A stretch of DNA of 64,000 bases from Virgibacillus_F sp049310925 (GCF_049310925.1 NZ_JBMERP010000010.1:6420-70419); one strand, 5' to 3'; counted from the stretch's first letter, positions 24,790 through 33,164 are shown. The notes: generated by a model from the letters alone, not told the origin. Translations and numbers: made by a program.

Positions 24790-25530
24790 TTGACTAAAGT
24801 GATAGGTGAAAGGGTTATAAAAAATTATATTTTTGCAAATACCAAAGAAGGTAATTATAAAGTAATTTTCTATGGTGAAGATAAACAGTTATTTTTAGAA
24901 AAAGAAAAAGAATCTATTAACAAATTCTTATTATTACTTGTTGTAGAAATAGTTACTGATAAAACAAAATCCGATAATCTTTCTGTAAACGTAAGAAAAT
25001 ATAAAAATGGAGAATTAATTAATAATATTAATAAACCTTTTACATCAATAGTTGTATATAAAATTAAAGATAAGATTTTCCCTAACTTTGAAGATGCACA
25101 TAAGTATGGATTAAAACATGTAGAAGGGTATAATTATGTTGATGTTGCTAGGATTGAACGGATAGAGAAAAGAATAATTGACCATGTTTTACATGATATT
25201 AGTATTTATGAAATTTGGGTAGAAGGTAAATTTATAACTGAATTTGAAGATCATACGAGAGCAAGAAAAGAATGTTATAAATACAAGTTAGCGAGAAATA
25301 CCCAAAGATTTAAAAGGGAAGAATATGAAGTTTATATTAATGATGAAAAGGATTTTGAAACCGAATTTAGACAAGACGCTTATAGAAGAGGTTTACAGTT
25401 AAAAGAATATCTTAATAGCGATAAGAAAATAACTATTAAAAAGGTTTCTGTAGAAATAGTTGGTGATGGTACGTTTGATGAAGAAAGTCTTCCTGAAGCA
25501 CCTGAAAAACGTTTCTTATTATCTAATTAA
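24790..25530 (+). CDS. Hypothetical protein with internal repeats, 246 aa
   Basis: TTG 24790 eight bases after AAAAGGAG. The protein appears to hold about three copies of a 50-residue beta-beta-alpha-beta unit, e.g. YEIWVEGKFITEFEDHTRAR and YEVYINDEKDFETEFRQDAY, followed by a helix and an I-x-I strand. The same unit recurs in the two next genes. Possibly a tandem small-domain protein; function unknown. Confidence 0.65.
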   Translation: MTKVIGERVIKNYIFANTKEGNYKVIFYGEDKQLFLEKEKESINKFLLLLVVEIVTDKTKSDNLSVNVRKYKNGELINNINKPFTSIVVYKIKDKIFPNFEDAHKYGLKHVEGYNYVDVARIERIEKRIIDHVLHDISIYEIWVEGKFITEFEDHTRARKECYKYKLARNTQRFKREEYEVYINDEKDFETEFRQDAYRRGLQLKEYLNSDKKITIKKVSVEIVGDGTFDEESLPEAPEKRFLLSN

Positions 25531-25578
25531 TTTTTATATAAAAAAATGTTGTATGTTATGAGATAGGAGGTATTTGAA

Positions 25579-25779
25579 TTGTGGGTAGATAAAAAATTAA
25601 TTCACAACTTTGGATCCTCAACTTCTCTTCAAAGATTCGTACAAGAAAATTTTGATGAAGATTTTATAATTAACATTGATGTTGAGGATTTCTTTCACCC
25701 AAAATCTGAATTTAAAAAGCTATATCAAAAGGAAATTAAAATAGTAAAAAAAGGATTAAATACAAAACATCTACATTAA
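25579..25779 (+). CDS. Small single-unit repeat protein, 66 aa
   Basis: TTG start after AGGAGG. MWVDKKLIHNFGSSTSLQRF resembles one unit of the repeats in 24790 and 25794. Confidence 0.55.
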   Translation: MWVDKKLIHNFGSSTSLQRFVQENFDEDFIINIDVEDFFHPKSEFKKLYQKEIKIVKKGLNTKHLH

Positions 25780-25793
25780 GAGGAGAAAATTTC

Positions 25794-26546
25794 ATGATTA
25801 AAAGTGAAGCGATAAAAGATAATGAAGGGTACGCTGTTTTTGTAAATAAGTTTGGAGATAAGACAATTAAGTTATATAAGAATAACGTTGGTATGACAGA
25901 TGATATGAGAGATGTTAATAGTTACGAAGCAACATTTTATGAAAGACTGGAAGGAGATTTGTTTCAAATTAAAGAATTTATTAAGGAAAAAGAAGTATCT
26001 GATTTAAAGAAAGAAGTTAAACACACATTATATTTGAGTGTTATTGATGAGGAAACGAATGAAATATTTGAAAATGTTATTGGATATGAGTATGCAAGAG
26101 AAATTGATGAAAAAATAAATAACCGTTCACATGACGATATAATTATAATTCGTTCTGTAGAAATTAGAAAATCCGAACGGATTAATATTTTAGAGATTTA
26201 TAAAGGAAAAGAAAAACAGTATGAATTAGGATATAGTTGTTTTGAATTAAATGAAGATCAATTACAAAAAAAATGTAGTGAAATTTTTAAAGAGTATAAA
26301 GTTAATGGAAGAAACATGACTGATGGAAGAAATATTACAACTGAAAAAGGAAAATATAAAGTTTTTATCAATGGAAAAGCAAAAGAAGTTTTTGAATTAC
26401 GTTGGGATGCTATTGAGTATGGCAGATACATGAAAAAAGTATTACCTATGAATAGTAGGATTGATATTTTTGAAGAAATGCATTCTAGTTTTGGTGAGGG
26501 AAAGTATAGGTTTAAAGGGAATAAATTTAAAAAGTTGTTTGGATAA
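25794..26546 (+). CDS. Hypothetical protein with internal repeats, 250 aa
   Basis: AGAGGAG before ATG. Same unit type as 24790, seen best as YKVFINGKAKEVFELRWDAI followed by a helix and RIDIFEEM. Soluble, charged. The three genes 24790-26546 look like an expanded plasmid-specific family. Confidence 0.65.
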   Translation: MIKSEAIKDNEGYAVFVNKFGDKTIKLYKNNVGMTDDMRDVNSYEATFYERLEGDLFQIKEFIKEKEVSDLKKEVKHTLYLSVIDEETNEIFENVIGYEYAREIDEKINNRSHDDIIIIRSVEIRKSERINILEIYKGKEKQYELGYSCFELNEDQLQKKCSEIFKEYKVNGRNMTDGRNITTEKGKYKVFINGKAKEVFELRWDAIEYGRYMKKVLPMNSRIDIFEEMHSSFGEGKYRFKGNKFKKLFG

Positions 26547-26562
26547 AAAAGGGGAGAAGTAA

Positions 26563-26796
26563 ATGTTAGAATTTGAAAGTGATGGGATAAAAATTTTTCT
26601 TCAGTATACACGAAAAAATGGTTTTACCTATTATGAAGATACGAAAAAACCAACTAATGAATCGACTATAAAACCAATCGTAACAGATAAAAGAATAAAT
26701 TCTTATAAGAAAAAAGACGTTAGTTATTTCAAAAAAATCTATGAATCAGATGATTGTTTGAATATGAAAATGAGAGATGGATATATATATGTCTAA
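26563..26796 (+). CDS. Hypothetical protein, 77 aa
   Basis: AAGGGGAG before ATG, 16 bases after the previous stop. Basic; contains a Tyr-rich centre. Not recognised. Confidence 0.6.
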   Translation: MLEFESDGIKIFLQYTRKNGFTYYEDTKKPTNESTIKPIVTDKRINSYKKKDVSYFKKIYESDDCLNMKMRDGYIYV

Positions 26797-26812
26797 GAGG
26801 AGTGTTTATTAA

Positions 26813-27061
26813 TTGAGGAAATATCCAAAACACGAAGAGAATCCTGAAATTAATAAAAGATGGATAGATATTTTTCGAGAATATAAAAACAACCCTTTTT
26901 TAGAAGCTACCTTTTCTAAAATATATCGGCATGGTTATTGTTTGTTTCACAAAGAAGAAGATGTTATTGATCGAGTTTCTTCCATATTAAATAGTCATGA
27001 AATTCCTTTCACAAAATATGATGAAGATAAAATATATTGGAAGTTAAATTTGAATTATTAA
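26813..27061 (+). CDS. Hypothetical protein, 82 aa
   Basis: TTG start after AGAGGAG. Basic N-terminus (RKYPKHEENPEINKRW). Last gene of the array before a strong hairpin. Confidence 0.6.
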   Translation: MRKYPKHEENPEINKRWIDIFREYKNNPFLEATFSKIYRHGYCLFHKEEDVIDRVSSILNSHEIPFTKYDEDKIYWKLNLNY

Positions 27062-27067
27062 GAAGAT

Positions 27068-27159
27068 TAAGAACGGTTTTGTATAATGGTGTTGAGAGGA
27101 TATGGAACGTTTTAACGTTCACGCATCTCCCTCTCTCCTATACATTTTCGTTCTTTTTG
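27068..27159 (+). terminator. Large nested terminator
   Basis: AAGAACG / CGTTCTT outer stem, TGTATA / TATACA next, GAGAGGA / TCTCTCC, and GAACGTTTTAACGTTC at the tip, followed by TTTTT. Confidence 0.75.
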
Positions 27160-27160
27160 G

Positions 27161-27217
27161 TGCTATGATTAACACTATTGAAGAATTAGAAAAAAAAAGC
27201 TATAATATAAGTATAAG
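27161..27217 (+). promoter_or_regulatory. Class I promoter motif without a gene
   Basis: GCTATGATTAAC, 27 bp with TATTGAAGAATT, then TATAAT (27201-27206) and ATAAGTATAAG. It is followed by a gene-free transcript and a terminator. Confidence 0.75.
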
Positions 27218-27378
27218 CAATATAAAATAATAAAGACTCCTGTTGTTCTTATTGTTCCTATTGCTCTTGTTGTTAATTTATTGGATGGATTATGACCATT
27301 ATACATTGATAAAAGGTCGATATTTTCAATTATGTATGATGTAAAAAAAGTAATGGTGTGGAGAACCATTCTTTTTTT
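27215..27378 (+). ncRNA. Candidate small RNA of about 160 nt
   Basis: Runs from the class I motif to terminator AATGGT / ACCATT with T7 at 27352-27378. No start codon with a ribosome site. The 5' part is C/T-rich (CTCCTGTTGTTCTTATTG), which could pair with GGAG ribosome sites. Promoter plus terminator is the only support. Confidence 0.45.
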
Positions 27379-27400
27379 ATGTTCATTTTTATGTTTTATT

Positions 27401-27450
27401 GATGCTACTATTAACACTACTGAAGAATTAGAAAAAAATAAAAGATAGAG
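27401..27450 (+). promoter_or_regulatory. Degenerate class I motif
   Basis: TTAACACTACTGAAGAATT is a perfect upstream box, but 27 bp later there is AGATAG instead of TATAAT. Probably a dead copy, or one that keeps only the upstream recognition box. Short frames follow (e.g. ATG 27456, 30 codons), none convincing. Confidence 0.5.
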
Positions 27451-27623
27451 ATATTATGGTGGAAGATTTTTTAGGTGATATTTTTAATGAAATAATGACG
27501 ATAGAGGGAGGTAAAAAAATGTTTTTATGGAAAAGTAATATTAGGTAAAAATAAAGTTAAAAGGGAAATAAGAATGAAAAGTATTTATGAAGTTAAAGAA
27601 GAAGGAATATAAAAGTCATGTAA

Positions 27624-27668
27624 AAGGGAGAAAGGAAGAGTTTATTAAACTCAACCTCCTCCCTATTT
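27624..27668. terminator. Hairpin between converging units
   Basis: GGGAG / CTCCC with inner GAGTTT-ATT-AAACTC. It separates plus-strand DNA from the minus-strand AbrB operon and may act both ways. The 27218-27623 stretch holds the sRNA candidate and nothing else convincing. Confidence 0.6.
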
Positions 27669-27682
27669 TAATGTTCATTTCT

Positions 27683-28150
27683 TTATTTCCTTTGCCTAGC
27701 ATACTTTCCATCTAAACTAATTTCTTTTCCTAATCCTGTGTGGTAATAATCAGTATGATGTTCTATATTACCATCTATCCAAAAATCTTTTTCTTCCCAA
27801 TCATCATAAGTTAGTATTTCGATTGGATCACCTGAAGTAAGATATTCTCCACTTTTAAAACAATATCGACCTGAAGTGTTTTTTGCTAAATATCCTTCAT
27901 TTACTATTTCCTTCATTCTTTGTTTTGCTGAATAAAATACATTTTCTAATTCGACCATAGCCGAACGAATAGTTGATTTACGAAAAACTTCATCTTTGTT
28001 ATCTCTATCGTATTCCAACAATTCACCACTATCCCCTACTGTATTAGAGAATTTTTTAATCATATAAAGTATTTCCTTTAATTCTTTTTCTGCATCATTT
28101 AAGTTAGTATTTCCTTTACTATATGGATAATCATACAACTCATTACTCAT
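27683..28150 (-). CDS. DUF5348-like protein, 155 aa
   Basis: ATG chosen because ATGAGTAA overlaps the stop of the upstream gene (coupled translation). The C-terminal half matches the DUF5348 pattern: GRYCFKSGEYLTSGDPIEIL, then a Trp-rich strand, and YYHTGLGKEISLDGKYAR. This family often accompanies plasmid and phage regulators. Last gene of the AbrB operon. Confidence 0.65.
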   Translation of the reverse strand: MSNELYDYPYSKGNTNLNDAEKELKEILYMIKKFSNTVGDSGELLEYDRDNKDEVFRKSTIRSAMVELENVFYSAKQRMKEIVNEGYLAKNTSGRYCFKSGEYLTSGDPIEILTYDDWEEKDFWIDGNIEHHTDYYHTGLGKEISLDGKYARQRK

Positions 28151-28463
28151 TCTCAATTTCACTCCTAACTGTTTTAAATTTTTTATATAAAACTTTTTCT
28201 TCTTCATTTTCAACATAGTCTCTCCAACGAATTATAAATCGTTCAACTCTATTGATATGTCCCTTTGATACATTAATTTCTCCTTCATCACACATATCCC
28301 ATTCATGCAAAACCCTGAAGAGTATATTAGAAATTTTTTTACTTTCCAAGTTATCTATTTCAGGAATAAATTCATCTTTTTCTAAGTTTTTTGCTTCAGA
28401 TAGACATAATTGAAATTTTTCTCTATGATTCCATTCGTTCTTTATTTTCTTTAATCTCCCCAT
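28143..28463 (-). CDS. Hypothetical helical protein, 106 aa
   Basis: Overlaps both neighbours. ATG 28463 is preceded by GAGGTGGAAGGTGAGG. Basic, helical. Sits between an AbrB-type regulator and a DUF5348 protein; whether the set is a toxin-antitoxin-like module is open. Confidence 0.55.
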   Translation of the reverse strand: MGRLKKIKNEWNHREKFQLCLSEAKNLEKDEFIPEIDNLESKKISNILFRVLHEWDMCDEGEINVSKGHINRVERFIIRWRDYVENEEEKVLYKKFKTVRSEIENE

Positions 28464-28704
28464 CCTCACCTTCCACCTCTTTATTTTGTCTTCCTTCATC
28501 TTTATATTTTTTTAAGAATTCATTAAACACTTCTTCAGTTACACCTTCAGGTAATTCAACTTTATTTGATTTCCTTAAAATGATCCTTTCTTTATCTATT
28601 TCAATTTTTACAATATCATCTTCTTTCCAATCAAATTCATTCATTATTTTCTTTGAAAAAGTAATACCTAAAGAATTACCAATTTTTGTTACTTTACGTT
28701 CCAT
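28423..28704 (-). CDS. AbrB/SpoVT-type DNA-binding protein, 93 aa
   Basis: N-terminal swapped-hairpin domain: MERKVTKIGNSLGITFSKKI, then DDIVKIEIDKERIILRK, as in AbrB/MazE proteins. Acidic C-terminal tail. It lies directly behind a palindrome that overlaps its own -10, so autoregulation is likely. AbrB-like proteins act as repressors or as antitoxins. Confidence 0.85.
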   Translation of the reverse strand: MERKVTKIGNSLGITFSKKIMNEFDWKEDDIVKIEIDKERIILRKSNKVELPEGVTEEVFNEFLKKYKDEGRQNKEVEGEDGEIKENKERMES

Positions 28705-28727
28705 ATTTTTTCTCCTTTATTTTTTAC

Positions 28728-28765
28728 TGTATAATAATTATACGGTAAAATAATTTTACATTCAA
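28728..28765 (-). promoter_or_regulatory. Promoter and palindrome of the AbrB operon
   Basis: Minus strand: TTGAAT, 17 bp, TATAAT. The -10 lies in the palindrome CTGTATAATAATTATACGG and the spacer contains GTAAAATTATTTTAC, another palindrome. Both are good sites for the AbrB-type dimer. Confidence 0.65.
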
Positions 28766-28800
28766 GCATGTATGAAGATTTATATATTTTTTTTACTCTA

Positions 28801-28935
28801 ATATTGCTTCAATACTCCAATACAATATAATATTTAAATATATTGCTAACGGTCTTTGGGTACGATATAATTAATATAGGTTTAGCAATATAATTTATGT
28901 GAACGGTATGCATTTCTAATGCAATATAATTTAAA
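28801..28935 (+). other. IRS-like recombination site upstream of TnpI-like gene
   Basis: An inverted pair CAATATAAT (28823-28831) and ATATATTGC (28838-28846) around ATTTAA forms a possible core. Two direct copies of GCAATATAATTTA (28885-28897, 28921-28933) form possible accessory sites. This is the layout described for the Tn4430 TnpI resolution site (two inverted plus two direct motifs just ahead of tnpI). A sigma-A type promoter TTGCTA-17-TATAAT (28843-28871) overlaps it. Confidence 0.6.
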
Positions 28936-28950
28936 TGGAGGTTGTTTGGG

Positions 28951-29847
28951 ATGAATACTTTAATTAACAAATTCCAGGTCTTTTTAAAAGAAGAAAGAAA
29001 AAGTGATTTAACTATCAAAAATTACACTTCTCACATGAATCATTTTTTAAAGTGGTTTGAAGATAGTAAAGGAATTTCCTTTTCAAGATTAAAAAGAGAA
29101 AACTTTTTAGAATATCTTTCTTTCCTTAGAAATGTTGAAAAAGTGAGTAGAGGGAAAAATAAAGGATTACCTCTGAATGTGAGAACGATCAATTCTAAAA
29201 TTTCTTCACTAATCCGTTTCAATGAATTTTTAATTAACGAAGGTGTAGAAAAAGAGTGGTTGATTACTAAAGAAGATTTAATTAAAATTCAATCATCATA
29301 TTTTTCTTTATCTAAAATAATAGCAAAAGATGTGGAACGGTTTAGACAATTAATATTAGAAGGGTTTAATTCTAAGCGTAATTTCACAATCGTTACAATT
29401 ATGGCTTATGGAGGATTAAGGATTAGTGAAGTATTAAATTTAAAAATACATGATGTTAGTATTGTTGGTGGCGATATTATTGTTAGGAAAGGGAAAAGAG
29501 AAAAGTATAGAACTGTTTTTATGAATGATCGGGTTGCTACTGCTTTAAAAGGTTGGTTTAAAGAACGAAAAGAAAAAGGGATTGATAATGAATATCTCTT
29601 TGTTTCCAAAAGAAACAATAAGTTAGATAAGACTGTTATCAATAGAATGTTTAATGAATATAGTATCAAACTAGAAATTGAAATAACCCCTCATGATTTA
29701 AGACACTTTTTCTGTACTTATTTGCTTGAAAAAGGTTTTGCAATACATGAAGTTAAAAATATGGCTGGACACGAAAATATCAACACTACAATGATATACG
29801 CAAATCCTAGCGTTACTCAAATGAAAGAAAAGATGAAAAATCTATAA
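28951..29847 (+). CDS. TnpI-like tyrosine recombinase, 298 aa
   Basis: GGAGGTTGTTTGGG before ATG 28951. N-terminal SAM-like domain (FLKEERKSDLTIKNYTSHMN). Catalytic set complete: Arg157 (GGLRISEV), Lys near 180, His248-x-x-Arg251 (PHDLRHFF), His274 (MAGHENI), Tyr283 (MIYANP). Site-specific recombinase, probably for multimer or cointegrate resolution at the site just upstream. No Tn3-type transposase is in view, so it may now serve the plasmid. Confidence 0.88.
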   Translation: MNTLINKFQVFLKEERKSDLTIKNYTSHMNHFLKWFEDSKGISFSRLKRENFLEYLSFLRNVEKVSRGKNKGLPLNVRTINSKISSLIRFNEFLINEGVEKEWLITKEDLIKIQSSYFSLSKIIAKDVERFRQLILEGFNSKRNFTIVTIMAYGGLRISEVLNLKIHDVSIVGGDIIVRKGKREKYRTVFMNDRVATALKGWFKERKEKGIDNEYLFVSKRNNKLDKTVINRMFNEYSIKLEIEITPHDLRHFFCTYLLEKGFAIHEVKNMAGHENINTTMIYANPSVTQMKEKMKNL

Positions 29848-30094
29848 TAATAAGTGTGTAGAATGAAATTAGCCTTACAGTTACCCACTTATTCCTATAT
29901 AATTTCGCCTGAGTGCCTTCTAGTAACACAATCCCCTTTAAAAAATGGATAAAATGGCATGTTTTTTAAGGTAAATATAAAAAAAGGAGAAAATGTGGTT
30001 AATAAAGAGGAAGTATTATTCTACCTCATTATTCTATATAGAGAGTTAAATATCTGAAGTTGATCAAGTTTTTTGTATTTCGCAACTGAAATTT
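29848..30094. other. Gene-free stretch after the recombinase
   Basis: No convincing gene. An isolated AAAAGGAG with GTG near 29994 opens a frame of fewer than 20 codons. Confidence 0.4.
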
Positions 30095-30362
30095 GAGCCA
30101 TATCGCAAATGATCTTGAGCCACCTAAAATTAGATGTATTCACAAACTTGGAGAATATATTTCGTTACTGCGTAGGATTGACATGGAGCCTCTACGGGCA
30201 TGACTTCTTTGCGAAAGCGTGCGGAGGGAAAGGATTTCGCACCCCCATCAGGGTATCATGCCCGCCTCTCCATATAAATCCAATTTAGATTTGCGGAAAA
30301 TAAAATTCACAAACTTATAGTGGCTCAGTCTTAAGTTGTCATGTGGCTCACTTTTCAATTAC
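30095..30362. mobile_element. Decayed insertion element with GAGCCA/TGGCTC ends
   Basis: Left end has two GAGCCA-containing repeats (TTTGAGCCATATCGC, CTTGAGCCACC); right end has two inverted ones (GTGGCTCAGTC, TGTGGCTCAC). Paired repeats at each end resemble IS21-family termini. No transposase remains. The centre carries a GC-rich fold: GGGCATGA ... TCATGCCC with inner TGCGAAA ... TTTCGCA. It could be a MITE-like derivative or a Bacillus repeat element. Confidence 0.45.
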
Positions 30363-30365
30363 CAT

Positions 30366-30669
30366 ATACAGTTTTTAACATCTGTTTAATTCCAGTAGTC
30401 ATACTTTAAACTAATCACATTTTTAAAGTATACATAAATACAGTTAGTGGTATCACACCTATTATTTTTTCTGAATATCTCCCAACAGATGTTCAGTTTT
30501 AAGATTATTAAAAGTTAAGCACTTTTTAAATCTCCTTTTTTATAATAGGTGCGATAAAACTATAGATAGCTACGTTTAAAGCTAACCCCTTTAATAGCTA
30601 TCTTATAGCAATTTTTCCTTACTTTTGGAAGAAACGGTACTCTTATTTATGAGTATCGTTCTTTTTTTT
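30366..30669 (+). ncRNA. Candidate structured RNA of about 300 nt with pseudoknot
   Basis: No reading frame. Perfect or near-perfect helices: AACATCTGTT 30377-30386 / AACAGATGTT 30484-30493; ATACTTTAAA 30401-30410 / TTTAAAGTAT 30422-30431; ATCACACCTATTAT 30452-30465 / ATAATAGGTGCGAT 30542-30555 (one mismatch), which crosses the first and would make a pseudoknot; CTATAGATAGCTA about 30560 / TAGCTATCTTATAG about 30595-30608. It ends in a strong terminator. Promoter not identified. Confidence 0.5.
30633..30669 (+). terminator. Strong terminator
   Basis: AACGGTACTC / GAGTATCGTT (one G-U) with an A/T loop and at least eight T. Confidence 0.9.
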
Positions 30670-30756
30670 GTTTTTTTTAACCTTTCTTTAAAGAGGAATA
30701 TGAGTTATAATAAAATAATAGAGAATTTAAAAAGTTAAACGAGAAGGGGTTAATTC

Positions 30757-31398
30757 ATGAATTTTTTGATATATTTGCTTATATCATTAATATTATTAAA
30801 GATACCTAGAATTAGACGTTACTTTGAAATTTTAAATACTTTAATACACGAAGTCGGTCATTTTATAGTAGCTTTAATATTCAAATGTAAAGTCGGAAAT
30901 ATAACTATGAATAAAAATGGAAGTGGAAATGCTGTTACTTATACAAATAGTAAATTCAAAAAAATATTAGTTAGCCTTTCAGGATATACCTTTTCTTCAC
31001 TTACATCTCTATTTTTTATTTTCATCTTATCTTTAGATAAAATCATATGGATAGCAATATCTTTAGCTATCGTCTCTACAATAAGTTTAATATTTTGGGT
31101 TAGAAAAAAATTCGGTATTATGTGGATTATTAGCTTTCTAGGATTATTATTAATTAGTTACGGAATGTTTTCGGAATACATTTTTCAACAATTAATTATT
31201 TTTCTCGTAGCAACTCATTTAATGGATTCAATCATTTCTGTTATTTCTTTGTTTAAAATAACAATCATTAATCCTGAAGGATCTGGGGATTCTTATAATC
31301 TAAGTAAAGAAACATTTTTCCCTCCTATTGTATGGAGTTTGTTTTTCTTAGTTTTTTCTCTAAGTGTCGTATTAGTGAGTATTCCATATTGGATATAA
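30757..31398 (+). CDS. M50-type membrane metalloprotease-like protein, 213 aa
   Basis: GAAGGGG before ATG. About five hydrophobic segments; the zinc motif HEVGH lies at the end of an early segment (LIHEVGHFIVALIFKCKVG), and a second Asp-containing motif HLMDSIISVIS lies in a later membrane segment, as in the M50B group. Such proteins act within the membrane on anchored substrates or have lost activity. It could process regulators or surface proteins of this plasmid. Confidence 0.75.
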   Translation: MNFLIYLLISLILLKIPRIRRYFEILNTLIHEVGHFIVALIFKCKVGNITMNKNGSGNAVTYTNSKFKKILVSLSGYTFSSLTSLFFIFILSLDKIIWIAISLAIVSTISLIFWVRKKFGIMWIISFLGLLLISYGMFSEYIFQQLIIFLVATHLMDSIISVISLFKITIINPEGSGDSYNLSKETFFPPIVWSLFFLVFSLSVVLVSIPYWI

Positions 31399-31460
31399 AA
31401 GTATTTCATAACTGCTCATAATGTTGTAGAATATAAAGAGGGATTAGAAAGGAAGATTTT

Positions 31461-32219
31461 ATGGAGTTAATAAATGAAAAAGAAAAGTTAGTTTTTGTTA
31501 AAGAAAAGTTAAAGATGAATACTCATATATTTAAAACAGTTGATACCAAAAACGAAATTGAAGAAAGATTAGATGATGTTGAAAAGGATTTTATCACTAA
31601 AACATTAAAATATTACGATAATAAATTCCCTTATGATTTTAAAAAGTATACTGATGAAGAATTATCACATTTATCTATTTTTGCTGATAATGTTAAGAAT
31701 TATCTATATCTAAAAGGAGATAAAGAAACTAGAAAAAAAGTGGATAACTATATTGATGAACTAAAAGAAAAAAACTTTTATGATATGATTAAAAACTCGG
31801 AAGCCTCACTTTTGAATTATAAATATATTAAAGGATTTACCACACAAATACCTTTAGAAGAAAAAAAACTAAAAGCGTTAAGGGAAGAAATAAAGTTTAA
31901 TACTTTTAATAAAAATCCTGAATTAAAATATTTTAATGAAAAAGGATTAAGATATAATTTAAGAAGTTTTAAGATAAAGGATTACCCTACTGAATTAATC
32001 CGATTAATTTTTTCCTATACCTTCGTTCCTTCAACTCATATATTAAAAGATATTTATCATAGAAAATTTTATTGGGAAAGAAAAGTATCTGAGTTAGATA
32101 CAATAAACACCGATCTTTATTACGTGAATAAAGATGGTTTTATTAAAGAAGAGATTTATAAGGAAATTGAAAAACTTGAAAATGAATATTTAATTAAAAA
32201 ATATAATTTTGAAGGATGA
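31461..32219 (+). CDS. Hypothetical protein, 252 aa
   Basis: GGAAG before ATG. Helical, charged, soluble; overlaps or abuts the following recombinase-like gene. Not recognised. The tight coupling suggests a partner of that protein. Confidence 0.65.
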   Translation: MELINEKEKLVFVKEKLKMNTHIFKTVDTKNEIEERLDDVEKDFITKTLKYYDNKFPYDFKKYTDEELSHLSIFADNVKNYLYLKGDKETRKKVDNYIDELKEKNFYDMIKNSEASLLNYKYIKGFTTQIPLEEKKLKALREEIKFNTFNKNPELKYFNEKGLRYNLRSFKIKDYPTELIRLIFSYTFVPSTHILKDIYHRKFYWERKVSELDTINTDLYYVNKDGFIKEEIYKEIEKLENEYLIKKYNFEG

Positions 32220-32224
32220 AAGTA

Positions 32225-33079
32225 ATGAGTGAAAATATATTTAATTACGAGGAATTTTTAAAAAAGGAAGGTTATACATCAAAGACTATTCACGTTTATA
32301 CGAAAGAAATTTTCTATTTTTTAGACTGGTTAAAAGAAGAATATAAAGATGAAATCAACTTAGAAAAAATCGACTATAAACACGTTAAAGATTATGAAGA
32401 TTATTTGAATAACGAACGTGAAGTCACTAATATTACATTAAATAAAAAAAGACAGTCTCTCTTTAATTTTTATAAGTGGTTATTAGAGAAAGGAAAAGTA
32501 GACGAAAATCATTTTGCCTATTTTAGAGTGATGAAAGTTGAAAATAGAAGAAAAACTCTACAATACCTAAAAATAGTGGAAATTGAAAAAATAAAAGATG
32601 TGTTTGAAAGAAAATTGATATGGAAAAAGGAATGGAAAAGGTATAGGGATAAAGCTATGTTTACTGTTATATATGATTTAGCTTTAAAGGTACAAGAAGT
32701 AGTTGATTTACAATTAGATGATATTGATAGAACAAATATGATTATACACGTAAAAGGAAATCGAAAAAGGGAAATACCTTTAACAGAAGAAACTTTATCG
32801 GTGTTAGGTGATTGGCTTCAATTTAACATAAGAAAAGATTCCTCTTATGTATTCACTTCTCAAAAATCCGATCATATAACTCAAAACACTATTCATATTG
32901 TGATAACTAAGTTAAGAGAAGTTTCAGGTGTTAAGGATTTAACTGCAAATTCATTAAGAAACACTAGAATTCTAAATTGGAGAAAAGATGGTTTAGGAAC
33001 GGATGAAGTTAAAAGAAGAGCTGGTCATAGAAATACAATAACAACTAGATATTATTTTGATAAATACAAAGAAGATTAG
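32225..33079 (+). CDS. Divergent tyrosine recombinase-fold protein, 284 aa
   Basis: ATG 32225 follows AAGGATGAAAG. The fold is clear: N-terminal core-binding domain (YTSKTIHVYTKEIFYFLDWL), then a catalytic-like domain with His268 (AGHRNTITT) and Tyr276/277. Arg I is replaced by Lys155 (LALKVQEV) and the box II His by Asn242 (ANSLRNTR), with Arg245 kept. Such losses suggest reduced or no recombination activity; some phage proteins with this fold are repressors. Possible DNA-binding regulator. Confidence 0.75.
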   Translation: MSENIFNYEEFLKKEGYTSKTIHVYTKEIFYFLDWLKEEYKDEINLEKIDYKHVKDYEDYLNNEREVTNITLNKKRQSLFNFYKWLLEKGKVDENHFAYFRVMKVENRRKTLQYLKIVEIEKIKDVFERKLIWKKEWKRYRDKAMFTVIYDLALKVQEVVDLQLDDIDRTNMIIHVKGNRKREIPLTEETLSVLGDWLQFNIRKDSSYVFTSQKSDHITQNTIHIVITKLREVSGVKDLTANSLRNTRILNWRKDGLGTDEVKRRAGHRNTITTRYYFDKYKED

Positions 33080-33106
33080 AATGGTGTAAAAACCGTTCTT
33101 TTTTTT
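33079..33106 (+). terminator. Terminator after 32225 gene
   Basis: GAATGG / CCGTTC (one G-U) then T8. Confidence 0.8.
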
Positions 33107-33164
33107 ATGCTTCAATTAACACTACTGAAGAATTAGAAATTAAATGCTATAATTATAGTATAGT
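33107..33164 (+). promoter_or_regulatory. Class I promoter motif (drives 33234 operon)
   Basis: ATGCTTCAATTAAC, 27 bp starting ACTACTGAAGAATT, then TATAAT (33148-33153) and TATAGTATAG. One of the best matches to the consensus. Confidence 0.85.

Noticed and set aside
28391..28753. Plus-strand frame of 120 codons opposite the AbrB operon
   Set aside because: Opposite three coupled minus-strand genes with recognised domains.
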